Below are positions 1 to 5,237 of a DNA stretch of 6,892 bases, piece after piece. The notes under the pieces were generated by a model. That model worked only from the letters and a program-made list of their open reading frames with translations, was not told the origin of the DNA and ran no database searches. Where the stretch lies: NCBI GenBank assembly GCA_934502905.1, contig CAKSVK010000183.1, forward strand, positions 1 through 6,892, given 5' to 3'. Positions within the stretch are counted from its first letter, which is position 1. Each line of letters begins with the position of its first letter. Origin of the DNA: an uncultured Chitinophagaceae bacterium. GTDB lineage: Bacteria > Bacteroidota > Bacteroidia > Chitinophagales > Chitinophagaceae. Made by a program: the position numbers and the translations under genes.

Positions 1-2
1 AC

Positions 3-232
3 CGTGCTGTTCGCACGTTCCGCCAAGTTGCCATTCCCCGATGGGAATGGAGCAAGCGGAAGTTGGGCATAGCCCTACTTGCTTGCCCCCACGCTATCGC
101 CATGGGGGTTTCGGGTATCCTCCGGGGATACCCTAATACGGTGGCACAGCCCCAGCATAAGGTTTCGGTATACTTGGCGGTATACCATATGCCGTGTAAA
201 CGGCGTAAATCAATATCCCGCTATCGGGATAT
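3..232. other. Cluster of eight hairpins; candidate origin of transfer (oriT)
   Basis: Seen: eight inverted repeats follow one another ahead of the mobilization operon. Arms are 3-7/13-17 (CGTGC), 31-38/43-50 (CCATTCCC), 53-68/72-85 (CAAGC, AAGT and GGGC paired through one T·T mismatch and a GG bulge, loop ATA), 86-91/103-108 (CCCCCA), 113-120/126-133 (GGGTATCC), 167-173/180-186 (GGTATAC), 191-195/200-204 (GCCGT) and 213-220/225-232 (ATATCCCG, loop CTAT). Most are perfect with loops of 3 to 6 bases. Known: relaxases nick next to inverted repeats, and oriT usually lies beside the mob genes. Inferred: this is the transfer origin, possibly also binding the small HTH and RHH proteins downstream. 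Alternatives are an attachment or replication region, or a structured mRNA leader. No nick site can be assigned from sequence alone, and no clear promoter is visible here. Confidence 0.5.
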
Positions 233-260
233 ATGGATATGGGAACATAATGATAGAGAT

Positions 261-536
261 ATGGAAATAGACATCGTCACACGGGAAGACCTCCGGCAGT
301 TCAAGCGGGAAATGCTGGAAGAGTTCAAGCAAATCATCGGGAGCAGGGAAAAAGAAGGCCTTGACAGGGAATGGCTGAAAAGTGCCGAGGTGCGCAGGCT
401 GCTGGGAATATCGCCCGGTACATTGCAGAACCTCCGTGCGGGCGGCACGTTGCCGTACCGCAAGGTGGGCGGCAGCATGTACTACCGCAGGGAGGACATC
501 AGGAAAATGATGGAGGGAGGTAACTGCAATGGGTGA
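261..536 (+). CDS. Small helix-turn-helix protein (MerR/excisionase-like, HTH_17 type)
   Basis: A 91-residue protein. Residues 8-30 form a charged helix. Residues 39-83 match the excisionase-type winged helix-turn-helix: WLKSAEVRRLLGIS is the helix-turn-helix entry, followed by the typical 'LPYRKVGG' and 'YYRREDI' wing and last helix. Proteins of this fold bind DNA as recombination directionality factors or as regulators of mobile elements. The open frame extends upstream to 63 through a TTG, but that part runs through the hairpin cluster, so the ATG at 261 is the better start. The gene overlaps the next one by 8 bases, and its 3' end supplies the next gene's strong ribosome binding site. It probably regulates the mob operon or takes part in excision or transfer; which of these cannot be told from sequence. 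Confidence 0.85.
   Translation: MEIDIVTREDLRQFKREMLEEFKQIIGSREKEGLDREWLKSAEVRRLLGISPGTLQNLRAGGTLPYRKVGGSMYYRREDIRKMMEGGNCNG
512..520 (+). promoter_or_regulatory. Strong Shine-Dalgarno before the winged-helix gene
   Basis: GGAGGGAGG ends 8 bases before the ATG at 529. This favours 529 over the in-frame ATG at 541 as start, and is stronger than typical Bacteroidota leaders. Confidence 0.7.
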
Positions 537-858
537 ACGGATGGAATTGCCCAAGCACGCATTCAGTGCGTTCTTTGAGCGGGTTGGCGATGATAGGCGT
601 TTACTGCCCACACACATCGGGTTGGTGGCGGCGTTGTTCTACCACCACGATTGCGGCAATCCCAATAATCATTTCCACGCCAGCCGCCGGAAACTCATGC
701 GCTTCTCGCGGATACGCTCCATCGCCACCTACCACAAATGCCTGTCGGAACTGGTGGCCTATGGCTACTTGGGGTACCGCCCCTCATGGCATCCGGCCAA
801 GGGCAGCAGGTTCAGGTTCATCATCCACGGGGAGGGAGGGGTAAATGGTCAGGATTGA
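529..858 (+). CDS. Predicted winged-helix protein of the mobilization operon, function unknown
   Basis: A 109-residue, basic, histidine- and arginine-rich protein. I recognise the type only as a conserved hypothetical found beside Bacteroidota mob genes; no enzyme motif is visible. Residues 25-40 (LPTHIGLVAALFYHH) look like a first helix. Residues 44-85 read like a replication-protein or regulator winged helix: 'SRRKLMRFSRIRS' then 'ATYHKCLSELVAYGYL', which resembles a recognition helix followed by a wing with GYLGYRPS. It overlaps its neighbours on both sides (8 bases upstream, 14 bases downstream), so translation is probably coupled. Its place between an HTH protein and the accessory mobilization protein suggests a DNA-binding role in transfer or its control. 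It could instead be a remnant or minimal replication-initiator-like protein. Confidence 0.75.
   Translation: MGERMELPKHAFSAFFERVGDDRRLLPTHIGLVAALFYHHDCGNPNNHFHASRRKLMRFSRIRSIATYHKCLSELVAYGYLGYRPSWHPAKGSRFRFIIHGEGGVNGQD
829..841 (+). promoter_or_regulatory. Purine-rich ribosome binding site before the BfmA/BtgA-like gene
   Basis: GGGGAGGGAGGGG lies inside the 3' end of the preceding gene, 3 bases before the ATG at 845. It supports that start and coupled translation. Confidence 0.6.
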
Positions 859-1399
859 CGAGAACACGAAATCCGTCCGTTTCCCCGAGGCGGTGGACGA
901 ACGGCTCACCCTGCTTGCGCGGAAACTTGTCCGCACCAAGCGGGAAGTGGTCATGCAGATGGTGGATTATTTCTACAAAAGCAAGAAAGACCCCGCCGAC
1001 CTGAACGACGAGGTGCTGAAAAAGGAACTGTCAAGCGGTATCAGCCGCATCCTCTCGTTCATCCGCAAACAGGAGGGTGATATGCTGGTGCCGATGTATT
1101 CGGCAATGGAGGAACTGATGGCCATCGCCAAGATGCAAAGCCCGCTTTTGAAGAACATCGGCAAAGGGCAGTCGGAGGCAACCATCATGGGCAGGGAAAC
1201 CATCGGCTACCTGAAACTGGTGGACGGTACACTGAAAAAGATACTTGGCAACATGCGGGAAAGGGAAACATTGAAGTCCAGGTTCCGGCAGGTACTGGAT
1301 TACTACATTACCCAAAGGGAAACCCTCGGCTGGCCTGTATCGGCGGCCAAAAAGGAGGAACTGGCTGGGCGTGCAAGGCAATCACTGGATAATCTGTAA
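845..1399 (+). CDS. BfmA/BtgA-family mobilization accessory protein
   Basis: A 184-residue protein. Residues 6-45 are a ribbon-helix-helix domain: the beta strand 'TKSVRFPEAVDERL' is followed by two helices ending in 'VVMQMVDYFYK'. The remainder (50-184) is predicted almost wholly helical. This is the architecture of the BfmA/BtgA mobilization proteins of Bacteroides mobilizable transposons and plasmids, which bind oriT and recruit or position the relaxase. The length agrees with that family. The relaxase gene starts only 3 bases after its stop, the usual order for these pairs. The natural target would be the hairpin cluster at 3-232. The symbol is withheld because homologues carry different names in different elements. 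Confidence 0.85.
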   Translation: MVRIDENTKSVRFPEAVDERLTLLARKLVRTKREVVMQMVDYFYKSKKDPADLNDEVLKKELSSGISRILSFIRKQEGDMLVPMYSAMEELMAIAKMQSPLLKNIGKGQSEATIMGRETIGYLKLVDGTLKKILGNMRERETLKSRFRQVLDYYITQRETLGWPVSAAKKEELAGRARQSLDNL

Positions 1400-1402
1400 C
1401 GT

Positions 1403-2389
1403 ATGTACATAAACATCACCAAGTCGGAAACGGGCGACAACAAGGGCAGCAGCGGTGCGCTGGTGCATTACCTCGAAAAGGAAAACCGGATGAAGCCCGA
1501 AAACGGGATGGAAAATAAGCCGGAGCGTTGGTTCAACGGGACGGCCAGCGACATCAAACCCCACGAAGTAAGGATGGGCATAGACCGCAACGTAGCCAAG
1601 CTGGGCAGGGACGACAGCAAGTTCTTCCTCATTAACGTCAGCCCCAGCCACAAGGAACTGGCGCACCTCGTGTCCAAATACGGCGAGGACGGGGCAAGGG
1701 AAAAGCTAAAGGAATTTGCCACGAGGGTAATGGACGAATATGCCCGTAACTTCAAACGCCCCGGCATCGACAGCCACAGCGATTTGCTTTGGTTCGGCAA
1801 GCTGGAAAACCACCGCTATTACGGCCACAACGACAGGGAGGTGAAAAGCGGGCAAAAGAGAAAAGGGGAACGCAAGGAGGGGCGGCAGATGCACGTCCAG
1901 ATTATCGTGAGCCGCAAGGACATCACCAATAAAATCAAGCTAAGCCCGCAGAACACGTCACGCGGCAAAAACAAATCCCATTCGCGGAAGCTGGGGCAGT
2001 TCGACCGCACGGCGTTCAAGCAGTCCGGCGAAACGCTGTTCGATGAACTGTTCGATTTTGAGCGTAACCTGAAAGACAGCCTGCAATATGCCAACACGAT
2101 GAAGAACGGCACGGCACAGCAAAAAGCGCAGATGCACACGCTCACGGAATTAACCGAGCGGCATCCGCAGGGTAAGCCGTTGGCGATGGAACTGGCACAT
2201 GATGTTGCCCAAGGCATGTTCGAAAACGTGGGCGAAATGCTGGCCACCACGGGCAGCATGGCTGCCGACCTATTGGGATTGCTGATGGCTCCGGTGGATG
2301 TAGCGGGTGAGCAGCAAAACCCCATCGAGGAGGAGGAAAAGCGGCGCAAACGGAAAAAGAAAGCGCAGTCACGGGGTATCAGGAGGTGA
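1403..2389 (+). CDS. Relaxase-like mobilization protein (DUF5712 / Bacteroides Mob type)
   Basis: A 328-residue protein that would nick and pilot one DNA strand at oriT. The N-terminus (MYINITKSETGDNKGSSGAL, then 'YLEKEN' at 23-28) is typical of DUF5712-type Bacteroidota mobilization proteins. 'FFLINVSPSHKEL' (74-86) is a core beta strand and helix. 'HRYYGHND' (137-144) has a tyrosine pair that could supply the nucleophile. 'MHVQIIVSRKD' (163-173) corresponds to the metal-binding histidine motif of relaxases, but with Gln where a second His is common. 'LSPQN' and 'DRTAFKQSGETLFDELFDFER' (180-221) follow. Residues 255-305 are helical and the end is very basic (KRRKRKKK). There is no helicase or primase domain, so it resembles a mobilization protein that depends on a co-resident conjugative machine. 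It appears intact. The MOB class cannot be fixed from sequence alone. Confidence 0.85.
   Translation: MYINITKSETGDNKGSSGALVHYLEKENRMKPENGMENKPERWFNGTASDIKPHEVRMGIDRNVAKLGRDDSKFFLINVSPSHKELAHLVSKYGEDGAREKLKEFATRVMDEYARNFKRPGIDSHSDLLWFGKLENHRYYGHNDREVKSGQKRKGERKEGRQMHVQIIVSRKDITNKIKLSPQNTSRGKNKSHSRKLGQFDRTAFKQSGETLFDELFDFERNLKDSLQYANTMKNGTAQQKAQMHTLTELTERHPQGKPLAMELAHDVAQGMFENVGEMLATTGSMAADLLGLLMAPVDVAGEQQNPIEEEEKRRKRKKKAQSRGIRR
2381..2387 (+). promoter_or_regulatory. Perfect Shine-Dalgarno before a 24-codon frame
   Basis: AGGAGGT overlaps the end of the relaxase gene and stands 10 bases before an ATG at 2398. It implies that something was, or is, translated directly after the relaxase. Confidence 0.5.
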
Positions 2390-2397
2390 GTTTACGG

Positions 2398-2472
2398 ATG
2401 GTTCAGGATATCCGGCCTTTGCACCGCCCGGCCAAAATTACCCTCGGCGTGGGAAAGGTCAAGGGTATATAA
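2398..2472 (+). CDS. 24-residue reading frame after the relaxase, possibly a truncated gene
   Basis: The frame begins MVQDIRPLHRPAKI and ends with TAA at 2470-2472. It is supported only by the perfect AGGAGGT at 2381-2387 with good spacing and by its place at the end of the operon. Reading past the TAA in the same frame gives a proline- and leucine-rich stretch up to a TGA near 2595. It could therefore be the start of a gene broken by a nonsense change, a true small peptide, or a chance frame. No known family is recognised. Confidence 0.3.
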   Translation: MVQDIRPLHRPAKITLGVGKVKGI

Positions 2473-2637
2473 ACGCCGCTGCCCGCAGGCCTTTGCCCTC
2501 CGGCGCCCTTGACCCAATTCCCTCGCCTTGCGTTCGGTGGCCTAAGCGGTGAAAATGCCTTGGTTTGTGCAGATTTAGAAACACGGTGTCTGAAATGAGC
2601 CGATATGAGCCAGTAAGAACCAATGGTGAGCCGATGA
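2473..2637. other. Non-coding transition between mob operon and integrase scar
   Basis: The first part (to about 2550) keeps the GC-rich composition of the mob genes, and the rest is more AT-rich. No convincing gene is seen. TGAGCC occurs three times, at 2596-2601, 2606-2611 and 2627-2632, spaced 10 and 21 bases apart. No terminator is evident after the relaxase. Confidence 0.4.
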
Positions 2638-2799
2638 CTATAACAGTGTATAATAAGACCCGGGGCCGATTCCGTGTCTTTCTATCAGTTTTGCCGACAA
2701 AAGACTGTCCAACATCCTTTTCACTGTTGCACTTGAAACACCAAGTTTTTTCGCCATGTCGCTGGTTTTTATACCCGGATTTGCCTCAATTAAATTCCT
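2638..2799 (-). pseudogene. 3' remnant of a winged-helix gene fused behind the broken integrase
   Basis: Reading leftwards from about 2799, 52 residues of good coding sequence end at the stop at 2638-2640. They contain 'IKTSDMAKKLGVSSATVKR', a clean helix-turn-helix, followed by 'MLDSLLSAKLIERHGIGPG' and 'SYYTLL', the wing and end. This is the C-terminal domain commonly found on AlbA_2-type ATP-binding regulators and some Fic-type proteins. The residues upstream in this frame (2800-2865) are only the integrase read out of frame, so the domain has no start of its own. It looks like the surviving tail of a gene cut by a recombination or deletion whose other side is the integrase. Confidence 0.65.
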
Positions 2800-3460
2800 T
2801 TTCCCTTGGCTTGGCTTTCGTTTTGTAAAACGCAAAGGGGTTTTCAGTAATCCATCGGTGTGCAAGACACTGGTTTATGATTTTACGCAGGTGTTTCATG
2901 TACTTGGCTGCCGACACCGCACTGCATCCCATATCAGAGCGGAGGAAAAACTCATAGCCTGTGATGAACGCATGGTCAATGCGCTGGATATCGATGTCCA
3001 CTTCATCGTAGCATTTCAATAGGTATGCGGTGAGATGGCCTATTGAGGTGTTGTAGCCTTTCAGCGTGTTGGGTTTAAAGCCTTTCCCAAGCAACGCTTC
3101 CATCTTCCGGTTGTGTTCGGTAAACGTTTCCATCAAATACCGCTGCTGCATGTCTTTGCCAAGGTATTTCAGTTTCAGCGTTTCGGCGGTGATTTCCGTA
3201 CCGTCCTTTACGAGTTGCAGGTGGGCATTGGCCACGTTCCGTTCCAGCGTGTCGAGATAGGCATTCAGGTTACGGATTTCTTCTTTCGTTCCCTTGGCAC
3301 GATTGGCCTTGGCGTTCCACCGCAAGGGGTCACACTCGCGGCCGATGGACACCTCCTTGGGTTCACCGGCCACGGTGATACGCATGTAAATCGGCTTAGG
3401 GCCGCACACATAGTTTTTTGGTTTCTTCAAGTAGAAGAGCAAGGAATAATTTGTACTCAT
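2786..3460 (-). pseudogene. Truncated tyrosine recombinase (integrase) lacking the catalytic domain
   Basis: A 224-residue frame; Bacteroidota site-specific integrases are usually about 400 residues. Residues 1-85 are the arm-type DNA-binding domain ('YSLLFYLKKPK', 'PIYMRITVAGEPKEVSIGR', 'DPLRWNAK'). Residues about 105-205 are the SAM-like core-binding domain ('TLKGYNTSIGHLTAYL' to 'HLRKIINQCLAHRWI'). It then has 'ENPFAFYKTKAKPREKEF', the standard linker into the catalytic domain, and stops two codons later. The Arg, His-x-x-Arg and Tyr catalytic residues are all missing. The break at about 2790-2800 coincides with the winged-helix remnant. The product could still bind att sites but cannot recombine DNA. 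A promoter is present upstream, so a DNA-binding fragment may still be made. Confidence 0.85.
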
Positions 3461-3483
3461 GATAATACATCATTTATGGTGAA

Positions 3484-3514
3484 CAAAATTAGCCTTGCAG
3501 CCTATGGTAGTCAA
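3484..3514 (-). promoter_or_regulatory. Bacteroidota-type promoter of the integrase fragment
   Basis: On the - strand, TTG (3514-3512) is followed after 20 bases by TAATTTTG (3491-3484), a full match to the Bacteroidota -7 box TAnnTTTG with acceptable -33 spacing. The leader to the ATG at 3460 would be only about 15-20 bases. Confidence 0.55.
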
Positions 3515-3516
3515 GA

Positions 3517-3533
3517 TGTTCAACGGTTGAACA
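3517..3533. repeat. Perfect palindrome just upstream of the integrase promoter
   Basis: TGTTCAA and TTGAACA flank a 3-base centre (CGG). It touches the -33 box of the integrase promoter. It may be an operator for a small regulator or part of the recombinase core site. Confidence 0.5.
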
Positions 3534-3562
3534 CGTTATTTTACAATTCGTTACAACGTTTC

Positions 3563-3607
3563 CAGTGAGTAAAGGTATGCGGGGAATCGACTCACTGAAT
3601 TACTCAC
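3563..3607. repeat. Interlocking inverted repeats, possible attachment-site structure
   Basis: CAGTGAGT (3563-3570) pairs with ACTCACTG (3590-3597), and GTGAGTAA (3565-3572) also pairs with TTACTCAC (3600-3607). One left arm thus has two competing right arms. The position upstream of an integrase gene near the presumed element end fits att-region arms. It could also be a regulatory structure. Confidence 0.4.
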
Positions 3608-3653
3608 TTGTTTTATGCGAATAATTGAATGAATCAGGATGCTGTAAAAAACA

Positions 3654-3686
3654 AAAAGCCTGCAAACGTTTAATTTGCACGCTTTT
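3654..3686 (-). terminator. Terminator-like hairpin, strongest for leftward transcripts
   Basis: Arms AAAAGC-C-TGCAAA (3654-3666) and TTTGCA-C-GCTTTT (3674-3686) pair fully except for one C·C mismatch, with a 7-base loop. On the - strand the hairpin is followed by two T runs (T5, G, T6), a good intrinsic terminator. The + strand has only four T residues. It would insulate the integrase from leftward read-through out of the lipoprotein genes. Confidence 0.55.
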
Positions 3687-3718
3687 GTATGTTTTGACTT
3701 CAAGATGTGTAGCCCTGT

Positions 3719-3883
3719 AAGGTAATGAACTTGTATTACCAGCAGGGACTTGACCATAAAAGCATTTCTGTAGAATTGGGTGTTACCGTAAGCACGGTAA
3801 AAAACCAAAAAGCCCGAGGACTGAAGATTCTAAAAAAGAAATTAGGGGCATCATTTATTCATTTTATGGTACTTTTAAACTAA
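3719..3883 (+). pseudogene. C-terminal remnant of an ECF sigma factor (region 4)
   Basis: In frame from 3719 to the TAA at 3881-3883 the sequence reads KVMNLYYQQGLDHKSISVEL, then GVTVSTVKNQKARGLKILKKKLG and a hydrophobic tail. This is the region 4 helix-turn-helix of Bacteroidota ECF sigma factors, which contacts the -35 promoter element; 'STVKNQKARGLKIL' is the recognition helix. Region 2 and the start are absent: stops lie in frame at 3710-3712 and just before, and the DNA to the left holds integrase control sequences. The ATG at 3725 is internal to the domain and is not a plausible native start. It looks like a chromosomal gene whose 5' part was removed or displaced by insertion of the element. 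Confidence 0.75.
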
Positions 3884-4302
3884 CGACGCTTATACAACTT
3901 AAAGAACGAATCGATATTACGGAATATCCCGAGCATTTTGTCAGCCAGTAGCAACAACTTGCTTATATCTTTAAACCCCAAAGCCAGCGTATCCAATTTC
4001 GCTCCTTCTCTTTGTGCGCTACAGCCTCATTTACGTGGCTTAAAAAAAACAGGCTGTCGTTGTATATCTATCAACCGTGCCATATATCTTCCACCTGACT
4101 TTAACCGGAGATTGTAAATACAATTGCGGTAAAGATAAAAGTCGTGGTCAGTTACTTCTGTCATATCTTCCCGCAGCACAAGATTTTTGCCTTTTTTTGG
4201 ATCAATGCTGTCCATTGCAGCGATGACTGCCCCTGAGCGAGCTGCATAGCCATAATATATACAATAGCAATTTATTATACGTAGCATCACCAGATGTGTC
4301 AT
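3880..4302 (-). pseudogene. Hypothetical gene apparently carrying two compensating frameshifts
   Basis: An open frame of 91 residues runs from the ATG at 4302 (a TTG at 4308 is also possible) to the TGA at 4027-4029. It contains 'DHDFYLYRNCIYNLRLKSGG' and 'YMARLIDIQRQPVF'. Immediately beyond that stop the same frame is open again to 3880 with strongly protein-like sequence ('KLDTLALGFKDISKLLLLAD', 'GIFRNIDSFFKLYKRR'). Between them, a different frame reads LSHVNEAVAHKE (about 4041-4008), starting exactly at a run of eight A (4042-4049). One extra base in that run and one lost base near 4000-4008 would restore a protein of about 140 residues. The family is not recognised. It may be decayed, mis-sequenced or subject to slippage. 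The TAG overlaps the sigma remnant's stop on the other strand by 4 bases. Confidence 0.5.
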
Positions 4303-4325
4303 TGTCAATTATGTCTATCCTTTTG

Positions 4326-4736
4326 CTATCTCAAATTTTTGGTATTCCCTAAAAGGTAATTTCGTTCAAATTCACAGTTGTTAAACAGAAACAAAACCTT
4401 CAGTGTATCGGATTTGTTGAACCTTACTCCTTTTACATAAAAAATATTAGAACCATCTTCTTTCTGCACTTCTCCAGACAGATCATTCTCATTGATAAAA
4501 AAGCGTTTTATCTCAAAAGTATCTTGTTGGGAAACGCCATTTACCATTAACATATCAGAACCAGACATGCCTTTTTTAATTAAAAGTTCAATTTTCTTTG
4601 AGCCACAAACAAGCATGCCCGACTTCATGCTATTGTTAAACAGAATAACCCTCGAAGGATCGCAAGCGTTTAAAAATATTATGCTAATAATTATAATGAC
4701 AGTCCAAAACTTTCTGCCTGCAATAATTATACTCAT
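4326..4736 (-). CDS. Small lipoprotein, function unknown
   Basis: A 136-residue protein. A hydrophobic stretch (11-22, WTVIIIISIIFL) is followed by the lipobox LNAC with Cys25, so it should be exported and lipid-anchored. The mature part has alternating short hydrophobic and polar stretches suggesting a beta-rich fold ('VILFNNSMKSGMLVCG', 'FYVKGVRFNKSDTLKVLFLF') and two further cysteines (43 and 120). No family is recognised. It lies on the same strand as its neighbours, 17 bases upstream of the TTG that is the alternative start of the frameshifted gene, so the two were probably co-transcribed. Confidence 0.8.
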   Translation of the reverse strand: MSIIIAGRKFWTVIIIISIIFLNACDPSRVILFNNSMKSGMLVCGSKKIELLIKKGMSGSDMLMVNGVSQQDTFEIKRFFINENDLSGEVQKEDGSNIFYVKGVRFNKSDTLKVLFLFNNCEFERNYLLGNTKNLR

Positions 4737-4847
4737 AAGAAAAGCATTTTAGTAATATGCCCAGCTTTACTATGTACGCTTCATGAACGTATCATGAAAA
4801 GAACAATGCCAATAAATGATCTCACTATAAATAAAGATGTTGTTAGT

Positions 4848-5225
4848 CTATTCTTTCATCATATACACATCCATTGATGTAATAAACTTATCTATTTTTT
4901 TGCTTTTATACTTTTCAATGCTCATTATGATGATACCTTTTGTGTTCCTGTTCTCATAAGGTGTCGGTTCAATTGAAGCTATAAATGCTTTTGCTAGGCT
5001 ATCCGTTTTATGGATGGCTTCTAAATTATACCTCAACAAATCAATATAAACAGCACCGGAGTGGTCTTTTTTCTTTATGTCTGTATCTTCAAAACCATAC
5101 TTTATACACGAGTACAAAAAGAAATCCTTCAGCATTGCCCTGTTTTGTCTTGTAAATTTTGATTGCCCTTTAGCAGTGCAATAAAAAGCCAATAAAGCGG
5201 CAATAATGAATATGCAGTTTTTCAT
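4848..5225 (-). CDS. Small exported protein, possible Tai4-like type VI immunity protein
   Basis: A 125-residue protein with a signal peptide at about 1-20 (KNCIFIIAALLAFYC, then TAKGQ). The mature part is predicted helical: 'FLYSCIKYGFED' (37-48), 'AVYIDLLRYNLEAIHKTDSL' (58-77), 'KGIIIMSIEKYKSKKIDKFI' (96-115). This order of helices, the Cys in the first helix and the closing 'YKSKKID' stretch recall Tai4-family periplasmic immunity proteins, which neutralise type VI amidase effectors of the Tae4 class. The likeness is from memory of the pattern, not a search, and the family's second cysteine is not at the expected place. No amidase effector is in the window. It lies 12 bases after the lipoprotein gene at 5238, indicating one operon. 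Confidence 0.75.
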   Translation of the reverse strand: MKNCIFIIAALLAFYCTAKGQSKFTRQNRAMLKDFFLYSCIKYGFEDTDIKKKDHSGAVYIDLLRYNLEAIHKTDSLAKAFIASIEPTPYENRNTKGIIIMSIEKYKSKKIDKFITSMDVYMMKE

Positions 5226-5237
5226 TCACAAAATATT

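Noticed and set aside
63..260. N-terminal extension of the HTH protein from a TTG at 63
   Set aside because: The extension runs through the hairpin cluster, has no domain sense, and the ATG at 261 begins the helical, family-like part.
1..260. CRISPR array or integron attC array
   Set aside because: The hairpins differ in sequence and spacing. There are no repeated units or spacers, and no cas or integron integrase gene.
210..617. Long - strand open frame opposite the HTH gene
   Set aside because: It is the antisense reading of a GC-rich gene; it has no recognisable motif and conflicts with a well-supported gene.
1819..2349. 176-residue - strand frame opposite the relaxase
   Set aside because: Serine-, cysteine- and leucine-rich antisense of a lysine- and glutamate-rich coding region. 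No motif or start context supports it.
3113..3568. 151-residue + strand frame opposite the integrase fragment
   Set aside because: Antisense shadow of a clear integrase. It also runs across the promoter and palindrome region.
3574..3610. tRNA 3' end as integration target (GATTCCCC on the - strand)
   Set aside because: The T-arm stem and loop order and a matching acceptor stem are missing, so no tRNA can be folded.
3783..3800. Inverted repeat TTACCG/CGGTAA
   Set aside because: It falls inside the codons of the sigma factor recognition helix and is explained by coding sequence.
3551..3808. 85-residue - strand frame across the terminator and sigma remnant
   Set aside because: Its sequence includes the hairpin stem and is antisense to the sigma region 4 remnant, so it is a chance frame.
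4781..4798. Direct repeat TCATGAA, twice 11 bases apart, between two lipoprotein-type genes
   Set aside because: Only two short copies in AT-rich DNA, with no promoter or other structure nearby, so chance is likely.
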